This document shows, piece by piece, positions 41,413 to 50,252 of a DNA stretch of 64,000 nt (position 1 is the stretch's first letter; the number at the start of each line of letters is the position of its first letter). The position numbers and the translations under genes are program-made. This DNA is from Selenomonas sp. oral taxon 920 (GTDB lineage: Bacteria > Bacillota > Negativicutes > Selenomonadales > Selenomonadaceae): positions 186,001-250,000 of the forward strand of contig NZ_CP017042.1 in assembly GCF_001717585.1 (NCBI RefSeq). Reading direction: 5' to 3'. The notes beneath the pieces are model-generated. The model did not search any database and was not told the DNA's origin. It worked only from the letters and a program-made list of their open reading frames with translations.

Positions 41413-41441
41413 ATCTTACGCCCATTTTATAGAAATGTCTA
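41413..41441 (-). promoter_or_regulatory. Promoter of sucCD
   Basis: On the reverse strand TAGACA (41436-41441), a 17-base spacer, and TAAGAT (41413-41418). It lies 51 bases ahead of the sucC start. No palindrome of the stress operator class is present. Confidence 0.7.
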
Positions 41442-41512
41442 GCGATTTTGGATAAATGAGTAATTGAAAAAATTGGATTGCCATAATTCGTTTCTATGGA
41501 TGGCATGTAGTC

Positions 41513-42586
41513 TTACAAATCTTCAAGATGGTATACGGTCTCTGCTTCCCACACCTCATCCATTTTGAGAAGGGGCTGCGGAAAATGCGGATTCGCGGGT
41601 GCGTTCGGAAAGAACTGCGTCTCGAGGCAGAAGCCGCTGCGCCGTGCGAACTCCTTGCCGCCCTTGCCGACGACGGGGGTTTTTCCGAGGAAGTTGCCCG
41701 TGTAGAACTGCATGCCGATCTGTGTTGTGTAGCAGGAGAGGGCAAGCCCCGACTTCTTTGATGTGATGCGTGCTGCTTTTTTGAGATGGGAGTAGGGCTC
41801 CGGAGCAAAGTCACCGCGCAGCACCCAATTGTGGTCGTATCCGCCTGCCATCCGCAGCTGATCGTAGTCTGCATCGATGCGCTCACCGATGCGGTGCGGC
41901 TCCGTGAAGTCCATCGGTGTGCCGACGACAGGGAGGATGCGGCCGTCAGGCAGGGACTCGGCGTCCGCCCATGTGAACGCATCGGCATAGATTTCTGCCG
42001 TGTGGTCAAGTACGGTGTCTGCAGTGGCTCCCTCGAGGTTGAAGTACGTGTGGTTCGTGAGGTTGCAGATGGTGTCCGCGTCGCTGACGGCGCGATAGGA
42101 GATGATGAGGGCATCGTCATCCGTGAGGCGATAGGTGACCCGTACCTTGAAGTTGCCGGGGTAGCCGCCCTCGCCGTCGGGGCTGACAGTGGTAAACGCA
42201 GCACCGCCGCCCGCGATCTCCGCCGTCCAGAGGTGATAGTGCAGTCCCTTCGAGCCGCCGTGGATGTGGTTCTGTTTCTTTGACCCCGTATTCAGCTCGA
42301 GCTGATAGGGATGTCCCGCGATTGTGACGCGTCCGCCCGCAATGCGGTTTGCGTGCCGCCCGACGATCGCCCCCATGCAGGCGCGGTCGGCAACGTAGTC
42401 CTCACCGCAGTCGTAGCCGAGTACGATGTCGAGCGGCTTTCCGTCGACGAGGCGTTCGAACGACACGAGGCGTGCACCGTAGGTAGTGATCGCTGCCCGC
42501 GTCCCGCGTGCGTTGGTCAGTGTGTAGAGCTCGATCCGATCGCCGCCCGGCATCGTGCCAAATGGTGCCATCTTTAATTCCGTCAT
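41513..42586 (-). CDS. galM: Aldose 1-epimerase
   Basis: This is a 357-residue galactose mutarotase. It has RAAITTYGARLVSFERLVDG, the catalytic histidines in HANRIAGGRV and NLTNHTYFNLEG, and the VVGTPMDFTEPH block. It interconverts alpha and beta anomers of aldoses in sugar catabolism. ATG 42586 with GGAGGGAAT. It stands alone, downstream of an extended -10 TGC-TAGAAT at 42650. There are no gal neighbours. Confidence 0.93.
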   Translation of the reverse strand: MTELKMAPFGTMPGGDRIELYTLTNARGTRAAITTYGARLVSFERLVDGKPLDIVLGYDCGEDYVADRACMGAIVGRHANRIAGGRVTIAGHPYQLELNTGSKKQNHIHGGSKGLHYHLWTAEIAGGGAAFTTVSPDGEGGYPGNFKVRVTYRLTDDDALIISYRAVSDADTICNLTNHTYFNLEGATADTVLDHTAEIYADAFTWADAESLPDGRILPVVGTPMDFTEPHRIGERIDADYDQLRMAGGYDHNWVLRGDFAPEPYSHLKKAARITSKKSGLALSCYTTQIGMQFYTGNFLGKTPVVGKGGKEFARRSGFCLETQFFPNAPANPHFPQPLLKMDEVWEAETVYHLEDL

Positions 42587-42662
42587 TGCAGATTCCCTCC
42601 ACAGCGGCTGCGCCGCTCCCAGAAACAACAATCGAAAATGTTTCTCTTATTCTAGCATAAAA

Positions 42663-42869
42663 TTACAAATTTGCCACGAAAAAAGATGAGATAATCGCCC
42701 CTGCGGGGCAGTCCTCCGCCGCCTCGAGCGCGTCGTCCTGTTCCTCTGCGTGCGGCTGCCGAACGATCGCGGCGGAGCGTGCGGTGCGGTCGATGCGAAA
42801 GACGGCGGGCAGGCGCTCCGCGCACATGCCGCAGGAGACGCACGCCGTGCTGTCAATGGACAGGGTCAT
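42663..42869 (-). CDS. Small ferredoxin, one [4Fe-4S] cluster
   Basis: The 68-residue protein has C10, C13, C16 in CVSCGMC and C54 followed by Pro (EDCPAGAI), the four ligands of one [4Fe-4S] cluster. The Cys that would start a second cluster is replaced (AERLPAVF). Start ATG 42869 has AGGAGGATGTT. It is a short electron carrier; its redox partner is not evident nearby. Confidence 0.87.
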   Translation of the reverse strand: MTLSIDSTACVSCGMCAERLPAVFRIDRTARSAAIVRQPHAEEQDDALEAAEDCPAGAIISSFFVANL

Positions 42870-42988
42870 AACATCCTCCTGAAACGAAAAATTCCTGCCG
42901 CACCGGAGCACAGCAGGAAGCTTTCAAATATAACACACGCCTATAGTATGCCGCAACACGGCGTGCTTGTCTGTGCCTTTTGCAACAA

Positions 42989-44722
42989 TCAGAGTCCAAC
43001 GCTCGCGTCCGAGCCTTCGAGCATCTTGTGCAGGTAGGCACGGATCTCGACACCGTGCTCCATCTTCATGACATCGGCGAGGAGCTCCTTCGCCTGCGTC
43101 GATGTGACGGAGCGGATCATCTCCTTGACGCGCGGGATGGACGGTGCACTCATCGAGAGCTCCGTGATGCCCATGCCGAGCAGGATGACGGCGGCGTACG
43201 GGTCGCTTGCCATCTCACCGCACATGCCCGTCCAGATGCCGTGCTCGCGTGCGCTCTGGATCGTGCGCTGGATGAGCCGGAGAACGGCGGGGTTGAACGG
43301 ATTGTAGAGATGTGCGATCTGCGCGTTGCCGCGGTCGACTGCGAGCGTGTACTGGATGAGGTCGTTTGTGCCGATGCTGAAGAAGTCGACGTACTGTGCG
43401 AGCAGCGGTGAGACGACTGCCGCCGCAGGGGTCTCGACCATGATGCCGATCTGTACGTCGTCGGAGTACTCCTTCCCCTCGTGGGTGAGCTCGACCTTTG
43501 CCTGTTCGACAAGCTTTAAGACGCGCTGGATCTCGCTGACACTGATGACCATCGGCACCATCATGGCTGCCTTGCCATAGAGCCCCGCGCGCAGGATCGC
43601 CTTGATCTGCGGGAGGAAGAGGTCGTGCCGATCGAGACTGATGCGCAGAGCTCGGTAGCCGAGGAACGGATTCTCCTCAGGGTCGATGTTGAGGTAGGGC
43701 AGGGGCTTGTCTCCGCCGATGTCCATCGTGCGGATCACGCAGATGTGACCACCGCATTTCTCGACGGCAGCGCGGTATGCCTTGAACTGCTCATCTTCGG
43801 TCGGGATTGTGGTCGAGCCCATGAAAACAAACTCGGAGCGGAAGAGCCCCACACCCTCCGCGCCGTAGGTGAGTGCGTTGTCCACATCCATGTGCGTGCC
43901 GATGTTCGCCGTGAGCTCGATGCGCACGCCGTCCTTCGTCACCGCCGGGAGATCTTTGAGTGCGGCATAGTGTGCCGCGAGCTTCTTTTGCTCCTCGATC
44001 TTGCCCTGATAGAGCGAGCGCTCTGCCTCGGTCGGACGGATGATGATGTCGCCGCGGCTGCCGTCGAGGATGATCTCGTCGCCGTCCTGAATGAGGTTGA
44101 TCTTGTCGCCGATGCCGAGGACGGTTGGGATGGCGCGTGCCTTGGCGATGATGACAACGTGGCTCGTCGCACTGCCCGAGCCGAGGATCACACCTGCGAT
44201 CTGCTCCGTCGGCATGCCGGCGACGACGGACGGCTCGATCTCCTCACCGCAGAGGACGACTTGCCCCGAGCCGATCTCCGGCTCCTTGACACCGAGGACG
44301 TATTTCGCGATGCGCTTGCCCACGTCGCGCAGATCGACGGCGCGTGCGGCGAAGTACTCATCCTCCATCTGCTCGAACATCTGCGCCTGCTCGTTCGCGG
44401 CATCGAGAATGCCCTGCGGTGCGCTGCCCGTCTCGGCGATCTTGCCCTTGATGTTCTCTGCCATCATCGGATCCTGCACCATCATGCGGTGCGCCTCGAG
44501 GATCGCCGCCTGTTCAGCCTGCTCCTCTCGCCGCAGACGCTCAATGGTCGCGAGGAGATTTTCGGTGACGGCGACGAGCGCCGCCTCTGCCTTGCTCTGC
44601 TCCTCTGCAGCGGAGCCCGGCTGATACGCGGCAAGATAGCCGTCGAGGTTCTGCCCTGCGAGCATGACCTGACCGATGGCGATGCCGGAGATAACCCCTT
44701 TTCCACGGATTGCTTCCGCCAT
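42989..44722 (-). CDS. ptsI: PTS enzyme I
   Basis: The 577-residue protein is phosphoenolpyruvate-protein phosphotransferase. It has the phosphohistidine H188 in GSGSATSHVVI, DGDEIILDGSRGDI, the catalytic FRSEFVFMGSTTIPTEDEQF block, and the C-terminal PEP-binding MVETPAAAVVSPLLAQYVDFFSIGTNDLIQYT signature with its active cysteine MCGEMA. It moves the phosphoryl group from PEP to HPr. The gene follows ptsH, separated by a terminator-like hairpin (44755). ATG 44722. Confidence 0.96.
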   Translation of the reverse strand: MAEAIRGKGVISGIAIGQVMLAGQNLDGYLAAYQPGSAAEEQSKAEAALVAVTENLLATIERLRREEQAEQAAILEAHRMMVQDPMMAENIKGKIAETGSAPQGILDAANEQAQMFEQMEDEYFAARAVDLRDVGKRIAKYVLGVKEPEIGSGQVVLCGEEIEPSVVAGMPTEQIAGVILGSGSATSHVVIIAKARAIPTVLGIGDKINLIQDGDEIILDGSRGDIIIRPTEAERSLYQGKIEEQKKLAAHYAALKDLPAVTKDGVRIELTANIGTHMDVDNALTYGAEGVGLFRSEFVFMGSTTIPTEDEQFKAYRAAVEKCGGHICVIRTMDIGGDKPLPYLNIDPEENPFLGYRALRISLDRHDLFLPQIKAILRAGLYGKAAMMVPMVISVSEIQRVLKLVEQAKVELTHEGKEYSDDVQIGIMVETPAAAVVSPLLAQYVDFFSIGTNDLIQYTLAVDRGNAQIAHLYNPFNPAVLRLIQRTIQSAREHGIWTGMCGEMASDPYAAVILLGMGITELSMSAPSIPRVKEMIRSVTSTQAKELLADVMKMEHGVEIRAYLHKMLEGSDASVGL

Positions 44723-44754
44723 ATCTAAACACCCTTCCTAATCTCTATGAAAAA

Positions 44755-44796
44755 ACGCCGCGAGGCTGAACAGTACACTGCAAAACCTCGAGGCGT
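44755..44796 (-). terminator. Leaky terminator between ptsH and ptsI
   Basis: A stem ACGCCTCGAGG with CCTCGCGGCGT (one mismatch) is followed on the reverse strand by TTTTTT. It sits in the 90-base gap, so ptsH would be expressed above ptsI. Confidence 0.7.
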
Positions 44797-44811
44797 CCCG
44801 TAGTGATTCGA

Positions 44812-45078
44812 TTACTCCTCGCCGAACTTCGACTTGACGAGATCCGCGAGTTCCTTCACCGCGGCAGCCTCGTCCTCGCCCTCGGCGATGATGGTGAGCT
44901 CCGTGCCCTTGACAAGCCCCATGCTCATCAGCATGAGGATACTCTTGGCATCGACCTTCTTGCCCTTTGCTTCGATCTGGATCTTGGACTTGAACTTGGT
45001 CGCCGTCTGGACGAATACCGATGCGGGACGTGCATGAATGCCCGTCTTGTTCTCGATCATTACTGTTTCCTGCGTCAT
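44812..45078 (-). CDS. ptsH: Phosphocarrier protein HPr
   Basis: The 88-residue protein has the active-site H15 (NKTGIHARPAS) and the regulatory S46 (DAKSILMLMSMG), the HPr kinase site typical of Firmicutes. The ATG 45078 with GGGAG eight bases upstream is preferred over the upstream in-frame start. It is the central carrier of the PTS. A TATAAT -10 is at 45160-45165 on the reverse strand. Confidence 0.96.
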   Translation of the reverse strand: MTQETVMIENKTGIHARPASVFVQTATKFKSKIQIEAKGKKVDAKSILMLMSMGLVKGTELTIIAEGEDEAAAVKELADLVKSKFGEE

Positions 45079-45339
45079 GTGAACATCTCCCATCCGTTAG
45101 TGAATCAGCATATATTCCCCTCGCGTCCGCATTTTGCCGCGCGAATGAATGTCACAGCCATTATACTATAAAATGATAAATGAAAAAAGGGCAGAAACAA
45201 AAAAGTTTTTCAGAAAAAATAACGCAGTTTTTTTAATATTTCTCGCAAGAGGAAGGAATTTTCGCGTTTGTGTCGAAAAACTTCTAGAATACCTATGAGT
45301 ATGCTCGCTGCTCGAGCGGTGGTTTTGGAAAAGGGGGCG

Positions 45340-46062
45340 ATGCTGTTGCAAACCCGGATTCGCTTTTCCTCGCTTGTTCTTGCTGTACTGATGAGCGTTG
45401 GCGTCGTTGCCGGGATGATTGCCCTGCGTCCGCCGCTGACACAGACGTACTATATACAGCTGGTTTCCCTGATCGCAGGCGCGGGGCTTGTGGTGACGCT
45501 CTACAATGCGTTCGCTTCGGCACGTGCACGGCATCAGGCAGAGAATGCCGCCGCACAGGAGGCGTGCGCAGATACGCAGATGTCCGCAGCGGACAGTGCC
45601 TCTGCACATACCCCTGCCGTCCGCGGTGCAGTGCAGGAGCCGGTATCGTCTGCGGCAGCGGAGCCGCCGGGGTCCGCACTGTCGGAGAAGAGCCTCGATG
45701 TTCTGCTCGACATAGCATACGAGGCATCGGAGCATGCCCCGCTGCGTGCGGTCGCGGCATACCGCGAAGCGCTTCAGCGGTATCCGGATGACTCCTATAT
45801 GCCGTATCTTATCATCGAGCTCTCGACGCTTTACAAGCGTCTGGGGAATTACGATGCAGCGCTTGCCCTCTTTGACGAGGCGCTCGCGCTGCCCATCATT
45901 ACAAAGAACACTGCCATGGCGCAGGAGTTTGAGCGCTCCCGCAGATCCTTGGCCGTCGTTTCTCATATGCTCACAGCGCGGGGGACACCTACACTCCCCT
46001 TCGGCGATGTGCCGAAGGATTTGCTTGCAGAGGCAGATCGGCGCGCAGAGCTCAGTACCTGA
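45340..46062 (+). CDS. Membrane-anchored TPR protein
   Basis: The 240-residue protein has two N-terminal hydrophobic segments (FSSLVLAVLMSVGVVAGMIAL and YYIQLVSLIAGAGLVVTLYNAF). An Ala-rich linker follows, then tetratricopeptide repeats at about 130-210 (APLRAVAAYREALQRYPDD, LIIELSTLYKRLGNYDAALALFDEAL). It is probably a membrane scaffold of unknown partner. ATG 45340 is chosen after the GGGGG; a -10 TAGAAT is at 45286-45291. Upstream ATGs exist in frame but start before the membrane segments with no site. The gene at 46090 follows closely. Confidence 0.7.
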   Translation: MLLQTRIRFSSLVLAVLMSVGVVAGMIALRPPLTQTYYIQLVSLIAGAGLVVTLYNAFASARARHQAENAAAQEACADTQMSAADSASAHTPAVRGAVQEPVSSAAAEPPGSALSEKSLDVLLDIAYEASEHAPLRAVAAYREALQRYPDDSYMPYLIIELSTLYKRLGNYDAALALFDEALALPIITKNTAMAQEFERSRRSLAVVSHMLTARGTPTLPFGDVPKDLLAEADRRAELST

Positions 46063-46089
46063 CATTTTTGGTAAAATGGAGGAATACAC

Positions 46090-47058
46090 ATGAAGAAAAG
46101 CGTTGACATTCTGGGGCTTCCCGTCATCAGTATCACCGAGGGGCGCGAGCTCGGCATGAGCAAGACGCTGCTCATTGACGCGCCGAACCGTGTGGTGGCG
46201 GCGGTCACGATTGAGGACGAGGACTGGTATCGCGGGGTCAAGCTCATCCCCTACGACAATGTCATTGCAGTCGGTGAGGATGCCGTTACAATCAACAACA
46301 GCGAGAACATCCTGACGCTCGATGCGGCGGGCGACTTCGAGACTCTGCTCGACGACAACATCCGCGTCATTGGGACGAAGGCGATCACGCGCACGGGCGT
46401 GATTCAGGGCAACATCACCGAGATCTTCATCGGCGAGGACGGCAGCATTGAGAAATGCGAGATCACGACCCCCGAGGGCTCCACGTCTGAGGTAACGGCG
46501 GATCAGGTCTCGATCTTCGGCAAGGAAGTTACGGTCATCTCTCCGGAGGGCGATGCCGGAAAAAAATTTGATGCAGCGGCTGCACCGGCGGCGCCCGCTG
46601 TGACAGCGCCTGCAGCTTCGGAAGCTGCAGCTGAGCCGGTGGCAGAGGCAGCACCTGCGGCGGAGGAACCTGTCGCTGAGGTTCCTGTTGAGAAACCCGC
46701 ACCTGTGGCTGAAGAGCCCGCCGCCGAGGTGTCCTCTGAGGAGCCTGCACCGGCGGCAGAGGTGCCTGAGGCCGCTGCACCGGAGACACCCGAGGTTCCG
46801 GCAGAGGAGCCTGCACCTGCTGCTGAGGCTGCACCCGCAGCCGAGGAACCGACGGCAGAGTCCGCCGAGGACAAGAGCGCGGATCGCGTGAACGAGGATC
46901 GACACCGCCGCTTCCTGCTCGGCAAGAAGGCGACGCGCACGATCAAGATGGACAACGGCGTTGTCATCGTCGAGGCGGGCGCGGACATCACCGAGGAAGT
47001 CCTGCAGAAGGCGAAGCTCGGCAACAAGTTCATCGAACTCTCGATGAGCGCACAGTAA
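46090..47058 (+). CDS. PRC-barrel domain protein with Pro/Ala/Glu linker
   Basis: The 322-residue protein starts with a PRC-barrel domain (VDILGLPVISITEGRELG, VAAVTIEDEDWYRGVKLIPY), a second barrel-like repeat (NIRVIGTKAITRTGVIQGNI), then about 120 residues of AP/AE/EEP low-complexity linker. A C-terminal small domain (RFLLGKKATRTIKMDNG) ends the protein. PRC-barrels are found in ribosome maturation (RimM) and photosystem proteins; here the role is unknown. GGAGGAATACAC precedes ATG. It lies upstream of the TPP riboswitch, with no gene between. Confidence 0.78.
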   Translation: MKKSVDILGLPVISITEGRELGMSKTLLIDAPNRVVAAVTIEDEDWYRGVKLIPYDNVIAVGEDAVTINNSENILTLDAAGDFETLLDDNIRVIGTKAITRTGVIQGNITEIFIGEDGSIEKCEITTPEGSTSEVTADQVSIFGKEVTVISPEGDAGKKFDAAAAPAAPAVTAPAASEAAAEPVAEAAPAAEEPVAEVPVEKPAPVAEEPAAEVSSEEPAPAAEVPEAAAPETPEVPAEEPAPAAEAAPAAEEPTAESAEDKSADRVNEDRHRRFLLGKKATRTIKMDNGVVIVEAGADITEEVLQKAKLGNKFIELSMSAQ

Positions 47059-47075
47059 CTCCCATACACAACAGA

Positions 47076-47160
47076 ATAAGGGGAGCTGACAGCAGTCGGC
47101 TGAGAGGGGACAATGCGTCCCGACCCATAACCTGATTTGGATAATGCCAACGTAGGGATA
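47076..47160 (+). promoter_or_regulatory. TPP (thiamine pyrophosphate) riboswitch
   Basis: The leader contains the THI-element signatures: CTGAGA within GGCTGAGAGGGG, then CCCGACCCATAACCTGATTTG and GGATAATGCCAACGTAGGGA. This is the full conserved core. Bound TPP would favour the downstream terminator hairpin at 47174-47206, repressing cytX-thiM-thiD-thiW. Confidence 0.95.
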
Positions 47161-47173
47161 TATGTGCACACAG

Positions 47174-47206
47174 CGCGGCTATGTCAGTTGGCATAGCCGC
47201 GTTTTT
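47174..47206 (+). terminator. Riboswitch expression-platform terminator
   Basis: A 10-bp perfect stem CGCGGCTATG/CATAGCCGCG (47174-47183 with 47192-47201) is followed by five T, just ahead of the cytX ribosome-binding site. Confidence 0.85.
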
Positions 47207-47224
47207 GCATAGAAGGAGGTTCAC

Positions 47225-48397
47225 ATGGACAAGCGTACAAGCATCCCCGCAAATGCACTGATCTGGTTCGGTGCGGGCGTTTCGCTCGCGGAGATACTCA
47301 CGGGCACATTCTTCGCGCCGCTCGGCTTTCGTGACGGCGGGATTGCCATTGTAGTCGGGCACATCATCGGCTGTTTTTTACTTTTTCTTGCAGGGCTGAT
47401 CGGTGCACGCACGCGCCGCAGTGCGATGGAGACGGTCAAGATGGCGTTCGGTGCACGCGGCGGGCTGCTCTTTGCCGCGCTGAACGTCCTTCAGCTCGTC
47501 GGCTGGACGAGCATCATGATCTACGACGGTGCACTTGCGGCAAATACGGTGATGGATGCGGGACATTGGCTCTGGTGCCTTGTCATCGGCATACTGATTA
47601 TCGTTTGGATTCGGATCGGGATCCTGCGCATCGAGCGCGTGAACGCCGTCGCCATGACAGGGCTGTTCCTGCTCACCGTGCTTCTCTGTTCCGTCATTTG
47701 GGGCAGCGCGGAGACGACGGGATCTGCTGCAGGCGAGACGATGAGCTTTGCGATGGCACTCGAGCTCTCGATTGCGATGCCGCTCTCATGGCTGCCGCTC
47801 ATCTCGGACTACACGCGCGAGGCAGAGAGACCCGCCGCCGCTGCCGTCGTGAGCGCGCTCGTCTACGGGCTCGTCAGCTGCTGGATGTACTTCATCGGCA
47901 TGGGGGCGGCGATTCTCACGGGCGAATCGGACATCGCACAGATCATGCTCCACGCGGGGCTTGGCGCGGCAGGGCTCGGTATCGTCATCCTCTCGACTGT
48001 TACCACAACGTATCTCGATGCGTACTCGGCGGGGGTCTCGAGCGAGAGCATTGTGCGCTCCGTCTCGGGGCGCACCGTCGGCATCGGCGTGACCGTGCTC
48101 GGCGCAGCTGCGGCATCGCTCTACCCGATGGACGACATCACGGGCTTCCTCTACATCATCGGCTCGGTCTTTGCCCCGATGATTGCCGTCCAGATCGCAA
48201 GCTGCTTCCTCCTGCGCGAGGATGCGGCGGGACGCTCTGTCCACACGGTCAATCTCACTGTCTGGTTCGTCGGCTTCCTCTGCTATCGCTGGCTCATGAC
48301 GCTCGACACGCCCGTCGGCAGCACACTGCCGACCATGGCAATCACGCTTTTGCTTGCACTCCTCGCAAATCGGGTGATGGGGAAACGGGCGGAGTGA
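47225..48397 (+). CDS. cytX: Hydroxymethylpyrimidine permease, NCS1 family (CytX)
   Basis: The 390-residue protein is a polytopic NCS1 transporter with about eleven or twelve helices. It has FGAGVSLAEILTGTFFAPLG near the N-terminus and AMPLSWLPLISDYTREAE in the middle. CytX imports the thiamine precursor HMP and is often TPP-riboswitch controlled, as here. ATG 47225 with AGGAGG. It is the first gene in the salvage operon, so the cell likely imports rather than makes the pyrimidine. Confidence 0.9.
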   Translation: MDKRTSIPANALIWFGAGVSLAEILTGTFFAPLGFRDGGIAIVVGHIIGCFLLFLAGLIGARTRRSAMETVKMAFGARGGLLFAALNVLQLVGWTSIMIYDGALAANTVMDAGHWLWCLVIGILIIVWIRIGILRIERVNAVAMTGLFLLTVLLCSVIWGSAETTGSAAGETMSFAMALELSIAMPLSWLPLISDYTREAERPAAAAVVSALVYGLVSCWMYFIGMGAAILTGESDIAQIMLHAGLGAAGLGIVILSTVTTTYLDAYSAGVSSESIVRSVSGRTVGIGVTVLGAAAASLYPMDDITGFLYIIGSVFAPMIAVQIASCFLLREDAAGRSVHTVNLTVWFVGFLCYRWLMTLDTPVGSTLPTMAITLLLALLANRVMGKRAE

Positions 48398-48463
48398 GAG
48401 GGGGAATGGCGAAGAGGGCGGTGCGCTGCCCAAAAGCGAACCCTAGTGAAGCAAGAGCGAAAA

Positions 48464-48547
48464 GCGTGCGGTATGCCCCAGCGGATTTCTTTCGTTCAAG
48501 CGAAGCGCGTTTAAGAAGTCCGCCGGTATTTGAGCATACAAGCACGC
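48464..48547. other. Nested hairpin element between cytX and thiM
   Basis: The 216-base gap between cytX and thiM holds an outer stem GCGTGC-G-GTATGC (48464-48476) with GCATAC-AA-GCACGC (48534-48547). Inside it is an inner stem GCGGATTTCTT (48481-48491) with AAGAAGTCCGC (48513-48523). There is no T run, so it is not a plain terminator. It may be a REP-like dispersed repeat or a processing signal. Confidence 0.5.
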
Positions 48548-48613
48548 GGGCGATTGCGTAACTAAGCGTTCGCGTTGGGCACGCATCCCCTCCTCAATGA
48601 AAGGAAAATATAA

Positions 48614-49435
48614 ATGCCTACATCAACCCTCGACCAGATCCGAGCGGCATCACCGCTCGTTCACTGCATCACCAACTATGTCACTGTCAATGATGTCGCG
48701 AACGTCCTGCTTGCCGTCGGAGCACGCCCCATCATGGCGGACGATCCGGAGGAGGCGGAGGAGATCACCGCACTCTGCGCGGGGCTCTGCCTCAATATTG
48801 GGACGCTGAATGCACGTACCATTCCGAGCATGATCGCAGCGGGGAAACGTGCCCGCGCACTCGCGCATCCCGTTGTGCTCGACCCCGTCGGCGCGGGCGC
48901 AAGCCGCCTGCGTACCGCGACTGCGCTTCGCATTTTGGACGAGGTTCGCCCTGCCCTTATTCGCGGCAATATTTCAGAGATACGGACACTTGCTGTTGGG
49001 AGCGGCGCGACACAGGGCGTCGATGCAAACGCCGCGGATGCCGTCACCGAGGAGAACCTCGGCGCGGCGGCAGACCTTCTGCACGCCTTTGCCGCACGCA
49101 CGGGCGCAGTCATCGCTGTCACGGGTGCGATCGACATCGTGACGGATGGGCGTGACTGCTATGCCATCCGAAACGGCCGCGCGGAGATGGCGCGCGTAAC
49201 GGGCACAGGCTGCCAGCTCTCCGCACTGCTCACCGCCGCACTTGCCGCCGCGCCGTCCGATCCCCTTGCGGCAGTCGCTGAAACCTCTGCGCTCATGGGC
49301 ACGGCAGGCGAGCTCGCATGGGCGCAGATGGAGGAGAGCGACGGCAACGCGACCTATCGGACGCGTATCATTGATGCCATTTACCATATGACAACGGAAG
49401 AACTCCATGCAAATATGAACATCACAAAACTCTGA
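48614..49435 (+). CDS. thiM: Hydroxyethylthiazole kinase
   Basis: The 273-residue protein carries the ThiM signatures SPLVHCITNYVTVNDVANVLLAVGA, ADDPEEAEEI, VVLDPVGAGA and the catalytic-site TGTGCQLSALL near the C-terminus. It phosphorylates the thiazole (HET) alcohol in thiamine salvage. It uses an AAAGGAAAA site. Second gene of the TPP-controlled operon; a ThiE is needed to join the moieties and is not seen in the window. Confidence 0.95.
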   Translation: MPTSTLDQIRAASPLVHCITNYVTVNDVANVLLAVGARPIMADDPEEAEEITALCAGLCLNIGTLNARTIPSMIAAGKRARALAHPVVLDPVGAGASRLRTATALRILDEVRPALIRGNISEIRTLAVGSGATQGVDANAADAVTEENLGAAADLLHAFAARTGAVIAVTGAIDIVTDGRDCYAIRNGRAEMARVTGTGCQLSALLTAALAAAPSDPLAAVAETSALMGTAGELAWAQMEESDGNATYRTRIIDAIYHMTTEELHANMNITKL

Positions 49436-49448
49436 GGAGGGACGAACA

Positions 49449-50252
49449 TTGAAAATACACACGGCACTCACCATTGCGGGAAGTGATTCGAGCGGCGGCG
49501 CGGGCATTCAGGCAGATCTCAAAACCATGACCGCGCACGGCATCTACGGCATGAGCGCACTTACCGCACTCACAGCGCAGAATACCACGGGGGTCACGGA
49601 CATTCTCGCCGTCCCGCCCGACTTTCTCGCGGCACAGCTCGATGCAGTATTCACCGACATCCCGCCCGATGCCGTAAAGATCGGCATGGTCGCGGATGCT
49701 GCACTCATCCGCGTGATCGCAGAGAAACTCGACCAATACCATGCGCGGAACGTCGTCGTCGATCCCGTCATGGTCGCGACCAGCGGCGCACGTCTCATCA
49801 GTGAGGATGCTGTCGCGGCACTTTGCTCCGAACTCCTGCCGCGTGCGGCGATCATCACGCCGAACATACCCGAGGCGGAGGTGCTTGCGGATACGGCAAT
49901 TACCGACCGAAAGGGCATGACCGCAGCAGCGGCGCGCATCTATGAGCGTGCACATACAGCAGTCCTCGTGAAGGGAGGACACAGCATCGACGATGCGAAT
50001 GATCTGCTCGTCGACGGTGCGGGCGCACGTTGGTTCGAGGGGCGGCGCATTGCGACTACGGATACCCACGGCACAGGCTGCACCCTCTCAAGTGCGGTTG
50101 CCGCGAACCTCGCGCGCGGCATGGATTTGGACATTGCGGTCAAACGTGCGAAGGCATATATCTCGGGCGCACTCGCTGCGGGGCTCGATCTTGGAAAGGG
50201 GAGCGGCCCCCTTGCGCATGGTTTTGATTTGAGGAGTGAATTTATATGCTAG
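49449..50252 (+). CDS. thiD: Hydroxymethylpyrimidine/phosphomethylpyrimidine kinase
   Basis: The 267-residue ThiD has the opening TIAGSDSSGGAGIQADLKTMTAHG, the VDPVMVATSGARLI block, and the anion-hole motif THGTGCTLSSAVAANLARG. It phosphorylates HMP and HMP-P. It starts with TTG at 49449 with a GAGGAGGGACG site at the right spacing; there is no closer ATG in frame. It overlaps thiW by seven bases. Confidence 0.95.
   Translation: MKIHTALTIAGSDSSGGAGIQADLKTMTAHGIYGMSALTALTAQNTTGVTDILAVPPDFLAAQLDAVFTDIPPDAVKIGMVADAALIRVIAEKLDQYHARNVVVDPVMVATSGARLISEDAVAALCSELLPRAAIITPNIPEAEVLADTAITDRKGMTAAAARIYERAHTAVLVKGGHSIDDANDLLVDGAGARWFEGRRIATTDTHGTGCTLSSAVAANLARGMDLDIAVKRAKAYISGALAAGLDLGKGSGPLAHGFDLRSEFIC

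Noticed and set aside
42650-42655. galM extended -10 TGC-TAGAAT as a member of the palindrome regulon
   Set aside because: The same extended -10 occurs without a palindrome here and at 9935, so the -10 alone does not define membership.
45166-47169. 667-residue reverse-strand frame
   Set aside because: It is antisense to the TPR and PRC-barrel genes, with low-complexity Cys/Arg composition and no ribosome-binding site.
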